64,000 bases of DNA, from the NCBI GenBank assembly GCA_030704615.1, contig CM060731.1:81634756-81698755 (forward strand), in the 5' to 3' direction. This document shows, piece after piece, positions 12,801-22,601 of the stretch. How positions within the stretch are numbered: position 1 is the first letter of the stretch; each line of letters begins with the position of its first letter. The translations under genes were made by a program, and so were the position numbers. The notes below the pieces were generated by a model, which was not told the origin of the DNA, searched no databases, and saw only the letters and a program-made list of their open reading frames with translations. This DNA comes from Takakia lepidozioides. Lineage: Eukaryota > Streptophyta > Takakiopsida > Takakiales > Takakiaceae.

Positions 12801-15800
12801 CACAAGGCATGTACAAGGCGGGCTTTGGGTGCCAAGACAAACTAGCCACACATTGCAATGGAACTGCATTCTATAAACCCACAACCAAATGTTCATTTCT
12901 TGGGTAGAACATGGAGATTTTTCTAAAGGAGCTTAGTGCTCACCGCAAATGTGACCAATCAAGGTTGTCAAGAACATTAGAGTTCCTCCAAGCTTTGACG
13001 ATGCTTGGCACCACTCCCAGCATTGTCACCCTTGCATCCTGGAGAGACAAAATGCATGCTAGATTATAGCTAAGCAATAACCGAGGAAGCTGATTTTACC
13101 ATGCCTAGTGTATCACCTCTGACTGGGACTTAACATCAGAAAGCCCCCCGGCAATGAGGCTACCTGAATAAACGTAGCGAAACCACGTCCCAGTGGGGAT
13201 CCATTATAAAGTGCAATACAAGCCCGGTTTAAGAGTGCTGCATAGATGAGCCATGGGCCCATCATCCAGCCCAGGTTTGTGGGCCATGCAACCACATCCC
13301 GATTTCGGATGTCATGGTGTGCCCATGCATCAGCAGCAGCCTTGATGGGAGTTGCGTGTGTCCATGGTATGGCTTTTGGTTCTCCTGTCATAGCATGCCA
13401 GGGCCAATTTAAGACACAAAACAAAGAGCTTCTGACTCTTTGTACATATTAATCAAGGCAGGACTCTATGCAGAGACTCAATGACAACCACTGCACCTAC
13501 TTACTGAAAAACCAGCCATCGCCCTCCTAATTTCTGAGCAGAAAATGTATTCAACTACATACTGCCCATTTACCCAACCTAGCTTTCAAAATGCAGTAAA
13601 TGAAGTCCCAAGAGCTTCAGAATTAAGTTCAGAGGGTTTTGAGACCAGTGCCTGTGGTGCCTGAGGAGAAGAGAATGTTCGATATGGCCTCCACAGGCAC
13701 GGCCGCTGCTGTGTAATCATATGGTCTGCTGAACAATATTTGATATCAACATACAGAGAAACTCAAAAGAGTATTCTACAACCCCACCTACCAGATTTTT
13801 GCTGGAAGACATGAGACATGAACATGCAGACGCATTGAGGAAACTGAAACTACTCCCATCTGCACCCAACCGACGGGGTTTTAAAAGTGCAGAGTGAGGG
13901 AAAAAACTACTGTTCACAACCGCTGATCAGATTCTTCTGGAGTAGATGGTTGAGCAATACAGACAATTTTTAGTCCTCGGACTAAGCCCGGACAGTAATG
14001 TGGGACAAAGGGACACCACCTATGCAATCCAACAAATAATTTCTGAAACCTGGAAGACGATGCTCATACACGACAGAAGCAGAAGAGAATGGAAAGGGAG
14101 AAGAAAAATGTTTAGAACATCCACAGGGGCCCCAAGGACCCATGGAGTGGTTAGAATAACAAGAGAGAATGTACTCATAAGACGTTGTTTGCCGTAGCCT
14201 TGTGGCCATTGACCCTGCGCCCAGTTTGAGCGGAACACAAAGGGACAATAACAAGAGAGAGAGGTACACAAAGCCAGGTTGGTAATCCTCTCGTGGTTTG
14301 TAACTCCTGTGTTAGACACATACCTGCTAAGTTGAGCAGCCATAGCTAGAAAGCTCTCCCAGGACATGTCGCCCTTGCGTAGAGATTTTCCCAAAATGAT
14401 GCCAGTCCCAGATAGCACAATGGCCATTGGTGCATCGGCCTCTACAACGCGACTGGCCCATAGCAATGGCTTTGTAAGTTATGCACATCAGGCTGTGGCC
14501 CCAGAATGAAAATCACAGAACAGTCTAATCAACTAGTGAGCTGAATTTCCTTTTTGTTCAAGTTATGTTCTGGGGTAAGTGTTCTGTGATTTTATTGTCA
14601 GATGCACAATTCCCCCGAACACACTAGCTCCAAAAGAAATTGATCCTCAAAACAGCTTACCCTCATATGGTTCACACTCTGAAAGAAAGTGCTAGGACTT
14701 ACGCATACAACGGAAGTGCCTTTTGTCCCCGCAGAATAACGTCCTGCAACACAACCAACAAACACCTTACAACTCTGATATATTGTGAATTGCAACAATC
14801 GAATCCAGTACTACTGTCTGCATTTAGCTTAGTGAAAGTGCACCAATTCATATCAACCATGGCACAGAAAAATAATTCTAGATAGAATTGTCCTTACAAT
14901 ACATATCAGCATCCAGTCCAGTATGCGGACATATAGACCATCCTCAAAAGATCCATGATGAAGTCTGAGTTGCAACCATACAATTTCAACATACATTCCC
15001 ATTTCTCGTTCTCAAGTGCATGTGCAAACCTGTGTGAAAATGGCCTTCGCTTTTGAGACTTGCAGACGGCTGGAAATCTCAGAGGGAGCGAAACTGTCCG
15101 CTATCGAAACCACGACACAGCCCGCAAGAACAATTGCCAGGTAGATGATGACCGCATATACAGACATCGGCATATCAATGGCAATAGCATCTCCCTTACT
15201 AAACCCTGCCTGTTGCAACGAGTTTGCAACTTGACTGTGAAGTGAAAGGAAGCATGATAACTAAGTCAGTCATGTATCTTCAGAACTGTGTCTTCTCGTC
15301 TATCTAATTAGACTCCCTCCACTGCCTCTGTCCTGTCCAGAATAGTTCCCTTTTGTCAATCCATGTTTCATGAGAGAGACACATCAACTAATTAAAACAA
15401 AAACTGTCAAGGTTAGCGTTTAGACTGCTCATGGGTTTGGCACTGCTGTGTCGAATAAATGAGAGACCAAAGTGGTAACTTGGTCACAGACCTGGAATGA
15501 CAGTCTAGAAGAAACGAAGACATAATTACTGACCCTTTACATAGTTTAAGCATGGAAATAATCTCCCCTATAGAGATCTGCCTGTAGAATTCCGAGGGTT
15601 GAGGGTCTAGGATGAACTGTGCAAAGCTGACTAAGTTTTGCTGCGTGAGATATCACTGACTTTTCAGTTCTTATATTGATTTGACAGCACAATATTTTGA
15701 CTTTCCCCCTTCACAAATCCAGTAATCTAAGAGGCACCACAGGATCCAGGGTGTACCACACCAATGCTCGAAGCGCAGCAACTGTCAAAGACTTTACTGG

Positions 15801-17129
15801 ACCATCATCGTAGCCTTCGTCCCTCCACACAACTGCCACTTCCTCAGCTCTTTCCGGTGAATTGACGTGTAGACAGCATTCAGCCGAATTCATAACAGCC
15901 CCAGGCAGCCATCTCCCACCCGGACAAGGCTCCCCCCCCACCTCCACCTCTTCAGCATTGAGAATGCACAATGGCCGAATGTGAAAGCAGAGATTGAGCT
16001 CCTCCAGAACAATACTCCAATAGATCTACAAAACGGTTCAATAATAACTCAGTAGAGAATAGAGAATAGACCTATGTATCTAGACAAATACTACACTCCT
16101 GTAATGAGCTTCATTTGATCTCTAATTGGTGAGTGCCGGTCAAGTACAATCTATATCAGAAGACTCAAACCAGCTGCGAAAATTCAGGGAAAAGGAAACA
16201 TTCTTTAAAAAAGAAGAGCTGTTTGATGTTAATTGCACAGAAGACTCTCTCTGGACATCAGGGATATGTGGAATTTTCCTACCTCTGGATTCTCCACTGA
16301 AAGTTGATGGAATCTATTGAAGCTTGCAACCGGATCCCTGTAGATAGGTCCCAAAAGTTCTCGACCACGCTTCTCCATAATGTCACCTACATTTGTGAAC
16401 TTTGCATCCTCCCTGATTCCACCATGTTGTGAGTTGCTTGAACACAATGTAAAGTTGCTAGCTGCAGCATGCCTAATTGGTTCCAATTTGTTGCGTATGT
16501 ATTGATCGGAGGGACAAAGGCAGAGACTGAGTCCTTAGTAAGAGAAATGCACAACATGTAAGCAGCACCAAACTGGATGTATGCAGGCGAACTTAATATG
16601 TGAGTGTCTATAAATTATACATTTTATTGAATATCCTTTCGGATGCACTGGGAAGAAGAATTGTATCTCCCTTCCTTCACTCTGGATTTAACTATTTCTT
16701 AGGATAAACCGGTCACTGAGACCAAATTCCACACCTATCACAATTGGTCTTTCTGTTGGCACAGTGGACGAACACTAGAGGGAGAACCGACAGACACATC
16801 GATGACTAATTCCGAACCACAATTACTTTTCGAGGTTGGAGAACTCACAAATCAGGTATCCAAGCAGGCGGTGGCCCGAATTCAGAAGAATTCCAGGTCT
16901 TGAAACAAGAGTAGTACAGCAGTTGATGTAGGGCGAACGGATAATCAGGTTTTAACAATTCCTGGGAGACTCTTTTCCAGGAAGAATCCTGGCACGGACC
17001 AGTCTCCCTTAGAACTCCCACAAGCTCCTGATAGAACGCTTGAGCTTGCGGATACGGAAGTCCGGCCTCTTCAATGTCGAGCACTGTTAACTCCCATATA
17101 GTTTTGTTTGCAGATTTCAATGTCGACAT
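9858..17129 (-). CDS. AAE17/18-like: Acyl-activating enzyme, AAE17/AAE18 type (14 exons)
   Basis: AMP-forming acyl-CoA synthetase-like protein, probably about 775 residues; plant AAE17/18 are about 720. Exons (minus): 17129-16849, 16526-16283, 16025-15757, 15234-15030, 14743-14703, 14452-14324, 13728-13652, 13384-13164, 13038-12944, 12574-12358, 11510-11385, 10816-10718, 10403-10194, 9971-9858. All phases join. The P-loop-like adenylation motif reads [20 protein letters not shown] across intron 7. Later motifs are [31 protein letters not shown] and [11 protein letters not shown], the last holding the C-terminal lysine. The first ATG is at 17,129; the open frame upstream begins with GTG. Exon 2 adds about 35 residues not seen in relatives I recall. 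The last residues are CSL, at best a weak peroxisomal signal. Substrate is unknown; a carboxylic acid plus ATP plus CoA is the family expectation. No disabling change was seen. Confidence 0.93.
14154..14259 (-). mobile_element. 78-bp LINE tail with target-site duplication in intron 6
   Basis: Positions 14,168-14,245 are the extreme 3' end of the LINE family found again at 31-35 kb (on the minus strand it ends ...GTCTTATGAGTACAT). It is flanked by the perfect 14-bp duplication AATAACAAGAGAGA at 14,154-14,167 and 14,246-14,259. This is a severely 5'-truncated retrotransposition inside an intron of the acyl-activating enzyme gene. Confidence 0.85.
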
Positions 17130-17392
17130 AATTCCTGGCCTTGTCACCACTACTCCCTCACACCTCTCTCCACCTAAGTAAACATCGTCTCTTCAATACT
17201 CTTCCTTCCTGCTTAATCGTCCTCTCCCTCCCTCGCTCCCTCCGTCTTCAACTTAAGCGAGGATTCATACTTGCCACGTTGGTCTCAGACTTGAGTAGAT
17301 GGATTAGAATCCAGATTAAGTAACTTTTTCAGAATAAGAAGGTAAGTGTCTCTGGCAGGATTCGAAAGCGGGACCACCCGAGATGCAGTACT
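17130..17392. promoter_or_regulatory. Divergent promoter interval (enzyme / PDF-PPR gene)
   Basis: The interval separates the start codon of the minus-strand acyl-activating enzyme from the plus-strand exons of the PDF-PPR locus. It is pyrimidine-rich (CTTCCTTCCTGC, CCTCTCCCTCCCTCGCTCCC), as is common in plant 5' regions. No TATA box is clear. The placement is inferred from gene geometry only. Confidence 0.4.
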
Positions 17393-17747
17393 AATGATGA
17401 TGGACATTCATCCAGCACCCCTTTCCCGTTCCGTCCCGTTCAAGCTGCTAGAGAAGAGGATGAACAACCCGTTGACTGGAACTGGTTAAGACAGGTGAAC
17501 GGAGACTACGTCACATCCTGCGTAAAATACTGGTACGAAGGCCACGGGCTACATCCCGTCAGCCGGTCACAGTATGAAGATTGAGGACATAAAGGTGACC
17601 GGTTGTCGAAGGAAGGGCGATGGATGAGGCATGCGGATGTGGGGCCGGGCGGGGTAGGCCTTCATAGCCCTCTCGTCGGGTCCGGTCGCTTTGCCTCGGG
17701 AGCCGAGCAGCGAGGGCCGCTTGCTTCTGTTCCGAGAGTTTGTCTGT
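17332..17747. repeat. ~400-bp segment duplicated at 24,985-25,371 (copy 1)
   Basis: From about 'ATAAGAAGG' to 'CTTCTGTTCCGAGAG' this stretch is repeated at 24,985-25,371 in direct orientation. Similarity is very high at the right end (from about 17,618 nearly identical for 125 bases) and small indels occur in the middle. It is richer in G and C than its surroundings. The segment includes the ATGATGATG proposed as the start of the PDF-PPR gene, so the second copy may be a duplicated 5' end. Other possibilities are a dispersed repeat family or a piece of organelle DNA. Confidence 0.85.
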
Positions 17748-18596
17748 GGAGCTGAAGGCGGTATTGCGTTTGGCAATGCGCAAAGGACGTAGTCCCTTGC
17801 AAGTGGTGGCTATAGGGCATCCCAAAGCTTTAGGAATGCCAATGAGATCAGGTAATTTCTTTTCGGTTTGGCATCGTAGGATGTATCTGGCATGAGCCAA
17901 TCTAATCCGGTCGACGAAGCAAGAAATAGGCAAGGGGTTATAGTTGGTATATTTGGCATGTAGGTCAACCCTGGAGCATGCAAGAGCACTGGCATGAGCT
18001 CTTTAAAGATCCTTCACAGTGGTGGGACTACAGCGTTGACAAGGTGAGCTTTCTTTCGAAGGATGTGTCATGAAATGTAGTTTGAGTGACTCTTGGCATG
18101 ATATTGGTTTGTGAACTGGATTATAGCCCTAGGTGTTGAGCGAAGTTAGAATCTCGATTTGTCTGCAAAAACTACTCTTACTGTCAAAATGTAGGTTGTT
18201 CTTCCTAAGGTGGGCATGCAAGTAGGAAGCGGTCATTTCCCTATAATTTACTTGGGAGGGTTTATGGTTGTGGCTTGATTAAACGATGGCTGCTCAGCTG
18301 CTGCCTGGTGGTTCTCACAGACCAATCGAAAATCTCCGGACTACCGACATAAGCAGTGCACGCAAGAGGTACTGAGGATTGAGGGTTGGTTCAATCCTCC
18401 TTGGGTGAAAGTAAAGCTAATTGCCATGGTACAACGTCGAGGACAGTGTAGTTATGGTGGAGTTATATCAAAGTTCGGTTCTGATTCCGGTTTGGATGGT
18501 GGAGCTCCCCCAAAACTTGAAGATGAAAGTGAGCATGACACGCAGACCCTGATTAGAGAAGGGCAGCCTTGTCATGCTCAAGCTTGTTTAGCATCT
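17393..18596 (+). CDS. OSB-type PDF motif exons upstream of, and probably spliced to, the PPR-DYW frame
   Basis: Two convincing exons. Exon X (17,964-18,043) encodes QPWSMQEHWH then ELFKDPSQWWDYSVDK and ends at AAG|GTGAGC. Exon Y (18,321-18,596) continues in phase with SPDYRHKQCTQEVLRIEG and GWFNPPWVKVKLIAMV and ends at TCT|GTAAGT. Together they form a complete PDF motif as in plant organellar single-stranded-DNA-binding proteins (NPSQWWDNR..PDFKHK..G.LW). No OB-fold precedes it. The donor of exon Y is phase 0. The sequence CTATGCAG|GATGCAAGG at 19,011 opens the PPR frame in phase 0, so a fusion transcript is possible. A tentative first exon runs from ATGATGATG at 17,393 to ACTG|GTTAAG (about 17,484), which gives the phase 1 that exon X needs. 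The PDF motif binds single-stranded DNA in OSB proteins. Confidence 0.6.
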
Positions 18597-18729
18597 GTAA
18601 GTTTGACATGTTTGTATGTTCCTCATGTGTTAAATGCAATAGTGCCCCCGGTGACTTGCATGGATGGTGTCGAAAGTTACACTGGCACTCCATAAAGAAA
18701 GCTGTCAAACTGTTGATGCTCTCTGAGTT

Positions 18730-18812
18730 TCTGGTACGAAGGGCATCCATGGAGCATTGAACAGTGCTGGGCAGGAGCTCTGTAAAGCTCCTTCACAATG
18801 GTGCGATGTGTG
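18730..18812 (+). pseudogene. Decayed second copy of the PDF first-half exon
   Basis: After ACGAAG a stretch reads HPWSIEQCWA and, one base out of frame, ELCKAPSQWCDV. This parallels exon X at 17,964 (QPWSMQEHWH..ELFKDPSQWWDY). A single extra G splits the two halves, one conserved Trp has become Cys, and no donor follows. It is a duplicate of exon X that is no longer usable, and it shows that the PDF region was once tandemly repeated, as in OSB proteins with more than one PDF motif. Confidence 0.6.
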
Positions 18813-19005
18813 ATTCTTTTTCATATTGAATTTCGTCTTTGAAACTTAGGGTGGTTTCTCAACTGAGACAAATGAGTTGGTATAGTTCTTCAAAGTAGAT
18901 GACTCGAGTAGTTTTGTAACCATATGAAGATAGGCACTTGTACTAGAGTGTCTAGGAGCTTTAAGATATTTCATGTGAGTTTGAGCTTGACTAGAAATTT
19001 GGGCT

Positions 19006-21861
19006 ATGCAGGATGCAAGGTTGAATCAGGCACCAATGTTTGTTGGACATCAGATTGGCCGAAGGATTAACACCTCCACCATCACCACTGTTTTTGAAAG
19101 AGGATCACAAGAGGGAGTCAACAGAAACTCTCATGGTACTTGCGGGTATCTCAGGACGCTATCAAAGGCAGGACGTCTGAAAGAGGCACTGCACATATTG
19201 AATCAACAAGGTAGTCCAGCAGACTCCAATACTTATCTGTGTCTGTTGCAGGAGTGCATGAACTTGAAAGACCTATCAGAGGGAAAGCAGGTGCACGACC
19301 ACATGAACCGATGCGGGTTTAAGCCAAACATATTTCTACTCAACACCCTTGTCAACATGTATACCAAGTGCAGGAGTGTGGTGGATGCACGCCAAGTGTT
19401 TGATAAAATGCCTGAACGAGATATGTTTACATGGACTATAATGATGGCAGGATATGCCAAGCATGGGCATGCTGAGGAGGCTTTAAAAATCTACGAGCAA
19501 ATGCAATGGGAAGGAGTGGTACCTGACAGGGTCACGTTCACTTGTGTTCTAAATGCATGTGCCAGCTTAGGAGCCCTGGAAAAGGGCAAGCGGGTCCATG
19601 CTGACATCTACAAAAGTGGAATTATGTTGGATATCATCCTGCAGAACACCCTTGTTGATATGTATGCAAAATGTGGGAGTGTGAAAGATGCATGCCAAGT
19701 TTTTGAAAACATGGCCCAAAAAGATGTGGTTTCTTGGAACATCATGATTGCAGGATATGGCCAGCATGGGTGTAGTGAGGATGCTTTTAAGATCTATGAG
19801 AGGATGCAACAGAAAGGGGTAATGCCTGACAGGGTGACGTTCACTTGTGTTCTCAATGCGTGTGCCAACCTAGGCTCTCTGGAAAAGGGCAGGCAGGTTC
19901 ATGCTAACCTAGTCAAAGCAAACATTGCATCATATATTAATTTGGAGAATTCTCTTGTAGACATGTATTCCAAATGCGGGAGCATGATTGGTGCACGTCA
20001 AGTGTTTGATAATATGGCAAAACGAGATGTTGTCTCATGGAGCACAATGATTGCTGGATATGCTCAGCATGGGTTTGGTAAGGAGGCTTTACAGATTTAT
20101 GACCAAATGCTAAAGGAGGGGGTGACGCCTGACAGGGTCACGTTCACTTGCGTCCTTAATGCATGTGCCAGCCTAGGAGCCCTGGAAAAGGGCAAGCAAG
20201 TCCATGCTGACATCAACAAAAGCAGAATTGCACCAGATATTATTTTGGAGAATACCCTTGTGGACATGTATGCCAAATGCGGGGGCATGAAGGATGCCCT
20301 CCAAGTGTTTGACAGTATGGCTCAACAAGATGTGGTCTCATGGAGTGCCATGATTGCAGGATATGCACAGCATGGTTGTGGTAGTTTGGCTTTCAATATG
20401 TATGAAGAAATGCAAGAGAAAGGAGTGACACCCAACAGGGTCACTTTTATGGGCGTTCTAAATGCATGTGCCAGTCTAGGAGCCCTAGAAAAGGGCAGAG
20501 AAGTGCATGCTGCCATCATCAAAGCTGGGATCACATCATATATTAATTTGGAGAACACCCTTGTTGACATGTATGCTAAGTGTGGGAGCATGAAAGATGC
20601 GCATGAAGTGTTCGATAATATGGCAAAGCGAGATGTGGTCTCGTGGAGCGCAATGATTGCAGGATATGCTCATCATGGGTGTGGTAGGGAAGCTTTCAAG
20701 GTCTACGAGCAAATGCACCAGGCAGGGGTGATGGCCAACGGAATAACATTCATTTCCATTCTAAATGCATGTGCCAACTTAGGAGCCCTGGAAAAGGGCA
20801 AAGAGGTCCATGCTGACCTTATTAAAGCTGGAATATTATCATATATTAATTTGGAGAATGCCCTTGTCGCAATGTATGTCAAATGTGGGAGCATGAAGGA
20901 TGCACGGCAAGTGTTCAACAATATGGCAGAACGAAATGTAATCTCATGGAGCGCAATGATCACAGGATGTTCCCAGCATGGGTGGGGTTGGGAGGCCTTG
21001 CAAGTGTTTGAACAAATGCAACAGGAGGGACTGAAGCCAAACAGTATCACCTTTACATCTCTACTCTCGGCTTGTAGTCATGTGGGCCTGGTGGATGAAG
21101 GCCGTCATTACTTTGAGTCAATGAGTCGAGATCATGGGCTCCCTCCTACATTAGAACATTTTGGCTGCATGGTAGACCTCCTTGGCCGTGCAGGGCGATT
21201 GGAAGAGGCAGAGGATTTCATCAACAAAATGCCAATGAAACCAGATGCTGGAGTGTGGAGGGGCTTGCTTGGTGCCTGCAGAATTCATGGCGATGTTGTG
21301 GCAGCAGAACGTGCAGCAGAAAGCATTCTCAAGAGGGACCCCCAGTATGCTTCAGCTTATGTGTTGTTATCAAACATCTATGCTGCAGCTGGCAGGTGGG
21401 ATGATAAAGCAAAGGTGAGACAAATGATGGAGGATAGAGGTGTTAAAAAAGAACCAGGGTACAGTTGGATTGAGATTGACAAGAGGGTGCATACATTTGG
21501 CGTCGAAGACGAGTCCCATCCTCAGATTAAGGAAGTCCATGCTGAGTTGAACAGATTGTCTGAGCTGATGAAGGAGGCCGGGTATGTGCCTGACACTAGC
21601 TTTGCATTAGATGCTGTGGAGGAGGAGCAAAAGGAATTCTCTCTTTGCTACCACAGTGAGAGGCTAGCCATTGCTCTTGGGCTCATCAGTACGCCCAATG
21701 GGACACCTGTCCGTGTCATCAAGAATCTTCGGGTGTGTGGGGACTGCCACACTGCCACAAAGTTCATCTCAAAGATTGTTGGGCGAGCAATTGCTATACG
21801 GGATGTGAGCCGCTTTCACCATTTTGAAGATGGGGTCTGTACTTGTGGGGATTACTGGTGA
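19006..21861 (+). CDS. PLS-class pentatricopeptide repeat protein with E and DYW domains
   Basis: A single open frame of 951 codons. PPR proteins of this class bind organelle RNA, and the DYW domain is the C-to-U editing deaminase. After a Ser/Thr/Arg-containing N-terminus (possible transit peptide) come about twenty PPR motifs in P-L-S triplets from residue ~45 to ~690. These include five units of exactly 303 bp (anchor GAGCCCTGGAAAAGGGCA at 19,571, 19,874, 20,177, 20,480 and 20,783, with small changes). The E region (LLGRAGRLEEAEDFI..., ending in EPGYSWIEI) and a complete DYW domain follow. The DYW domain has the deaminase signature HSERLA with its Glu, the CGDCH zinc site, and the terminal HHFEDGVCTCGDYW. 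Nothing is broken. The ATG at 19,006 overlaps a possible 3' splice site (CTATGCAG|G), so translation may start upstream in the PDF exons. The editing target is unknown. Confidence 0.95.
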   Translation: MQDARLNQAPMFVGHQIGRRINTSTITTVFERGSQEGVNRNSHGTCGYLRTLSKAGRLKEALHILNQQGSPADSNTYLCLLQECMNLKDLSEGKQVHDHMNRCGFKPNIFLLNTLVNMYTKCRSVVDARQVFDKMPERDMFTWTIMMAGYAKHGHAEEALKIYEQMQWEGVVPDRVTFTCVLNACASLGALEKGKRVHADIYKSGIMLDIILQNTLVDMYAKCGSVKDACQVFENMAQKDVVSWNIMIAGYGQHGCSEDAFKIYERMQQKGVMPDRVTFTCVLNACANLGSLEKGRQVHANLVKANIASYINLENSLVDMYSKCGSMIGARQVFDNMAKRDVVSWSTMIAGYAQHGFGKEALQIYDQMLKEGVTPDRVTFTCVLNACASLGALEKGKQVHADINKSRIAPDIILENTLVDMYAKCGGMKDALQVFDSMAQQDVVSWSAMIAGYAQHGCGSLAFNMYEEMQEKGVTPNRVTFMGVLNACASLGALEKGREVHAAIIKAGITSYINLENTLVDMYAKCGSMKDAHEVFDNMAKRDVVSWSAMIAGYAHHGCGREAFKVYEQMHQAGVMANGITFISILNACANLGALEKGKEVHADLIKAGILSYINLENALVAMYVKCGSMKDARQVFNNMAERNVISWSAMITGCSQHGWGWEALQVFEQMQQEGLKPNSITFTSLLSACSHVGLVDEGRHYFESMSRDHGLPPTLEHFGCMVDLLGRAGRLEEAEDFINKMPMKPDAGVWRGLLGACRIHGDVVAAERAAESILKRDPQYASAYVLLSNIYAAAGRWDDKAKVRQMMEDRGVKKEPGYSWIEIDKRVHTFGVEDESHPQIKEVHAELNRLSELMKEAGYVPDTSFALDAVEEEQKEFSLCYHSERLAIALGLISTPNGTPVRVIKNLRVCGDCHTATKFISKIVGRAIAIRDVSRFHHFEDGVCTCGDYW

Positions 21862-22601
21862 AACAGACAAGTGGAAAGATCATATGCGGGGATTTCCATC
21901 AGCATGGACCAGCTTGTGCATTCCAGGGATGGGGTAATTTGTCGATGTTGATCTATCTATCATGTGGTGACAGATCCGTGGGCTCCTTGGTGGAGGCACT
22001 CCTTGTGGGAAGATGCACATGGTAACATACAGAGCCTCACATACAAGGATCGGGTGGATCGCGCCAGCACATCACAAACATAATCTGGGAATTCAATGAG
22101 GCTTTGCTGTTTGGTTTCAGAGGGATCCTTGAGATGTTTTCCTTCAGGGTGGGCTCCTGTCTAGTATGCCAGAGCTTAAGTATTCTTTGATCTGCAATGT
22201 TTTCAGGGGGCATCTTTCAAAAACCAGTTCAGTTGGCTGGTCGTTATGTTAGGGTGCATTTGATCGGCGGTCGTCGTGTGCATAATAACAAGGAGCAGGA
22301 GCAGATTTGCTTATTTGCTAAATTTGCTAAATTTGCTTACGCCATGTTCTTGTTGGCCTGTTAAGACAGTCTATTGCGAGCCTCCAACGGGTCATGATGA
22401 AAGTTGCCATCCTTAGCGGTGTCTGTTTGTCTTTGGTCAGCTTTTCACCTCTTCTGTTTATCAGTATGGCATGCGTAGTCAACACGTCAGTAATTTGAAT
22501 GTGAGCTTGTCAGCTTTGTGCTCTTACTTCCCATTAGTGGACCACTCATTGTTCATGGACCACACTGGCTTCTAGAGCTAATTTTATGTTTCTCTTGGCA
22601 G
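21862..22601. other. No gene seen; 3' region of the PPR gene
   Basis: No coding pattern. It contains a short direct repeat TTTGCTAAATTTGCTAAATTTGCT near 22,313-22,338 (given here in pieces of the unit ATTTGCTA). The upstream catalytic exons expected for the GH9 sequence that follows are not here. Confidence 0.5.

Noticed and set aside
17345-17380. Possible pol III B box (TTCGAATCC on the minus strand), suggesting a tRNA or tRNA-derived SINE
   Set aside because: No A box at the right distance and no cloverleaf could be drawn.
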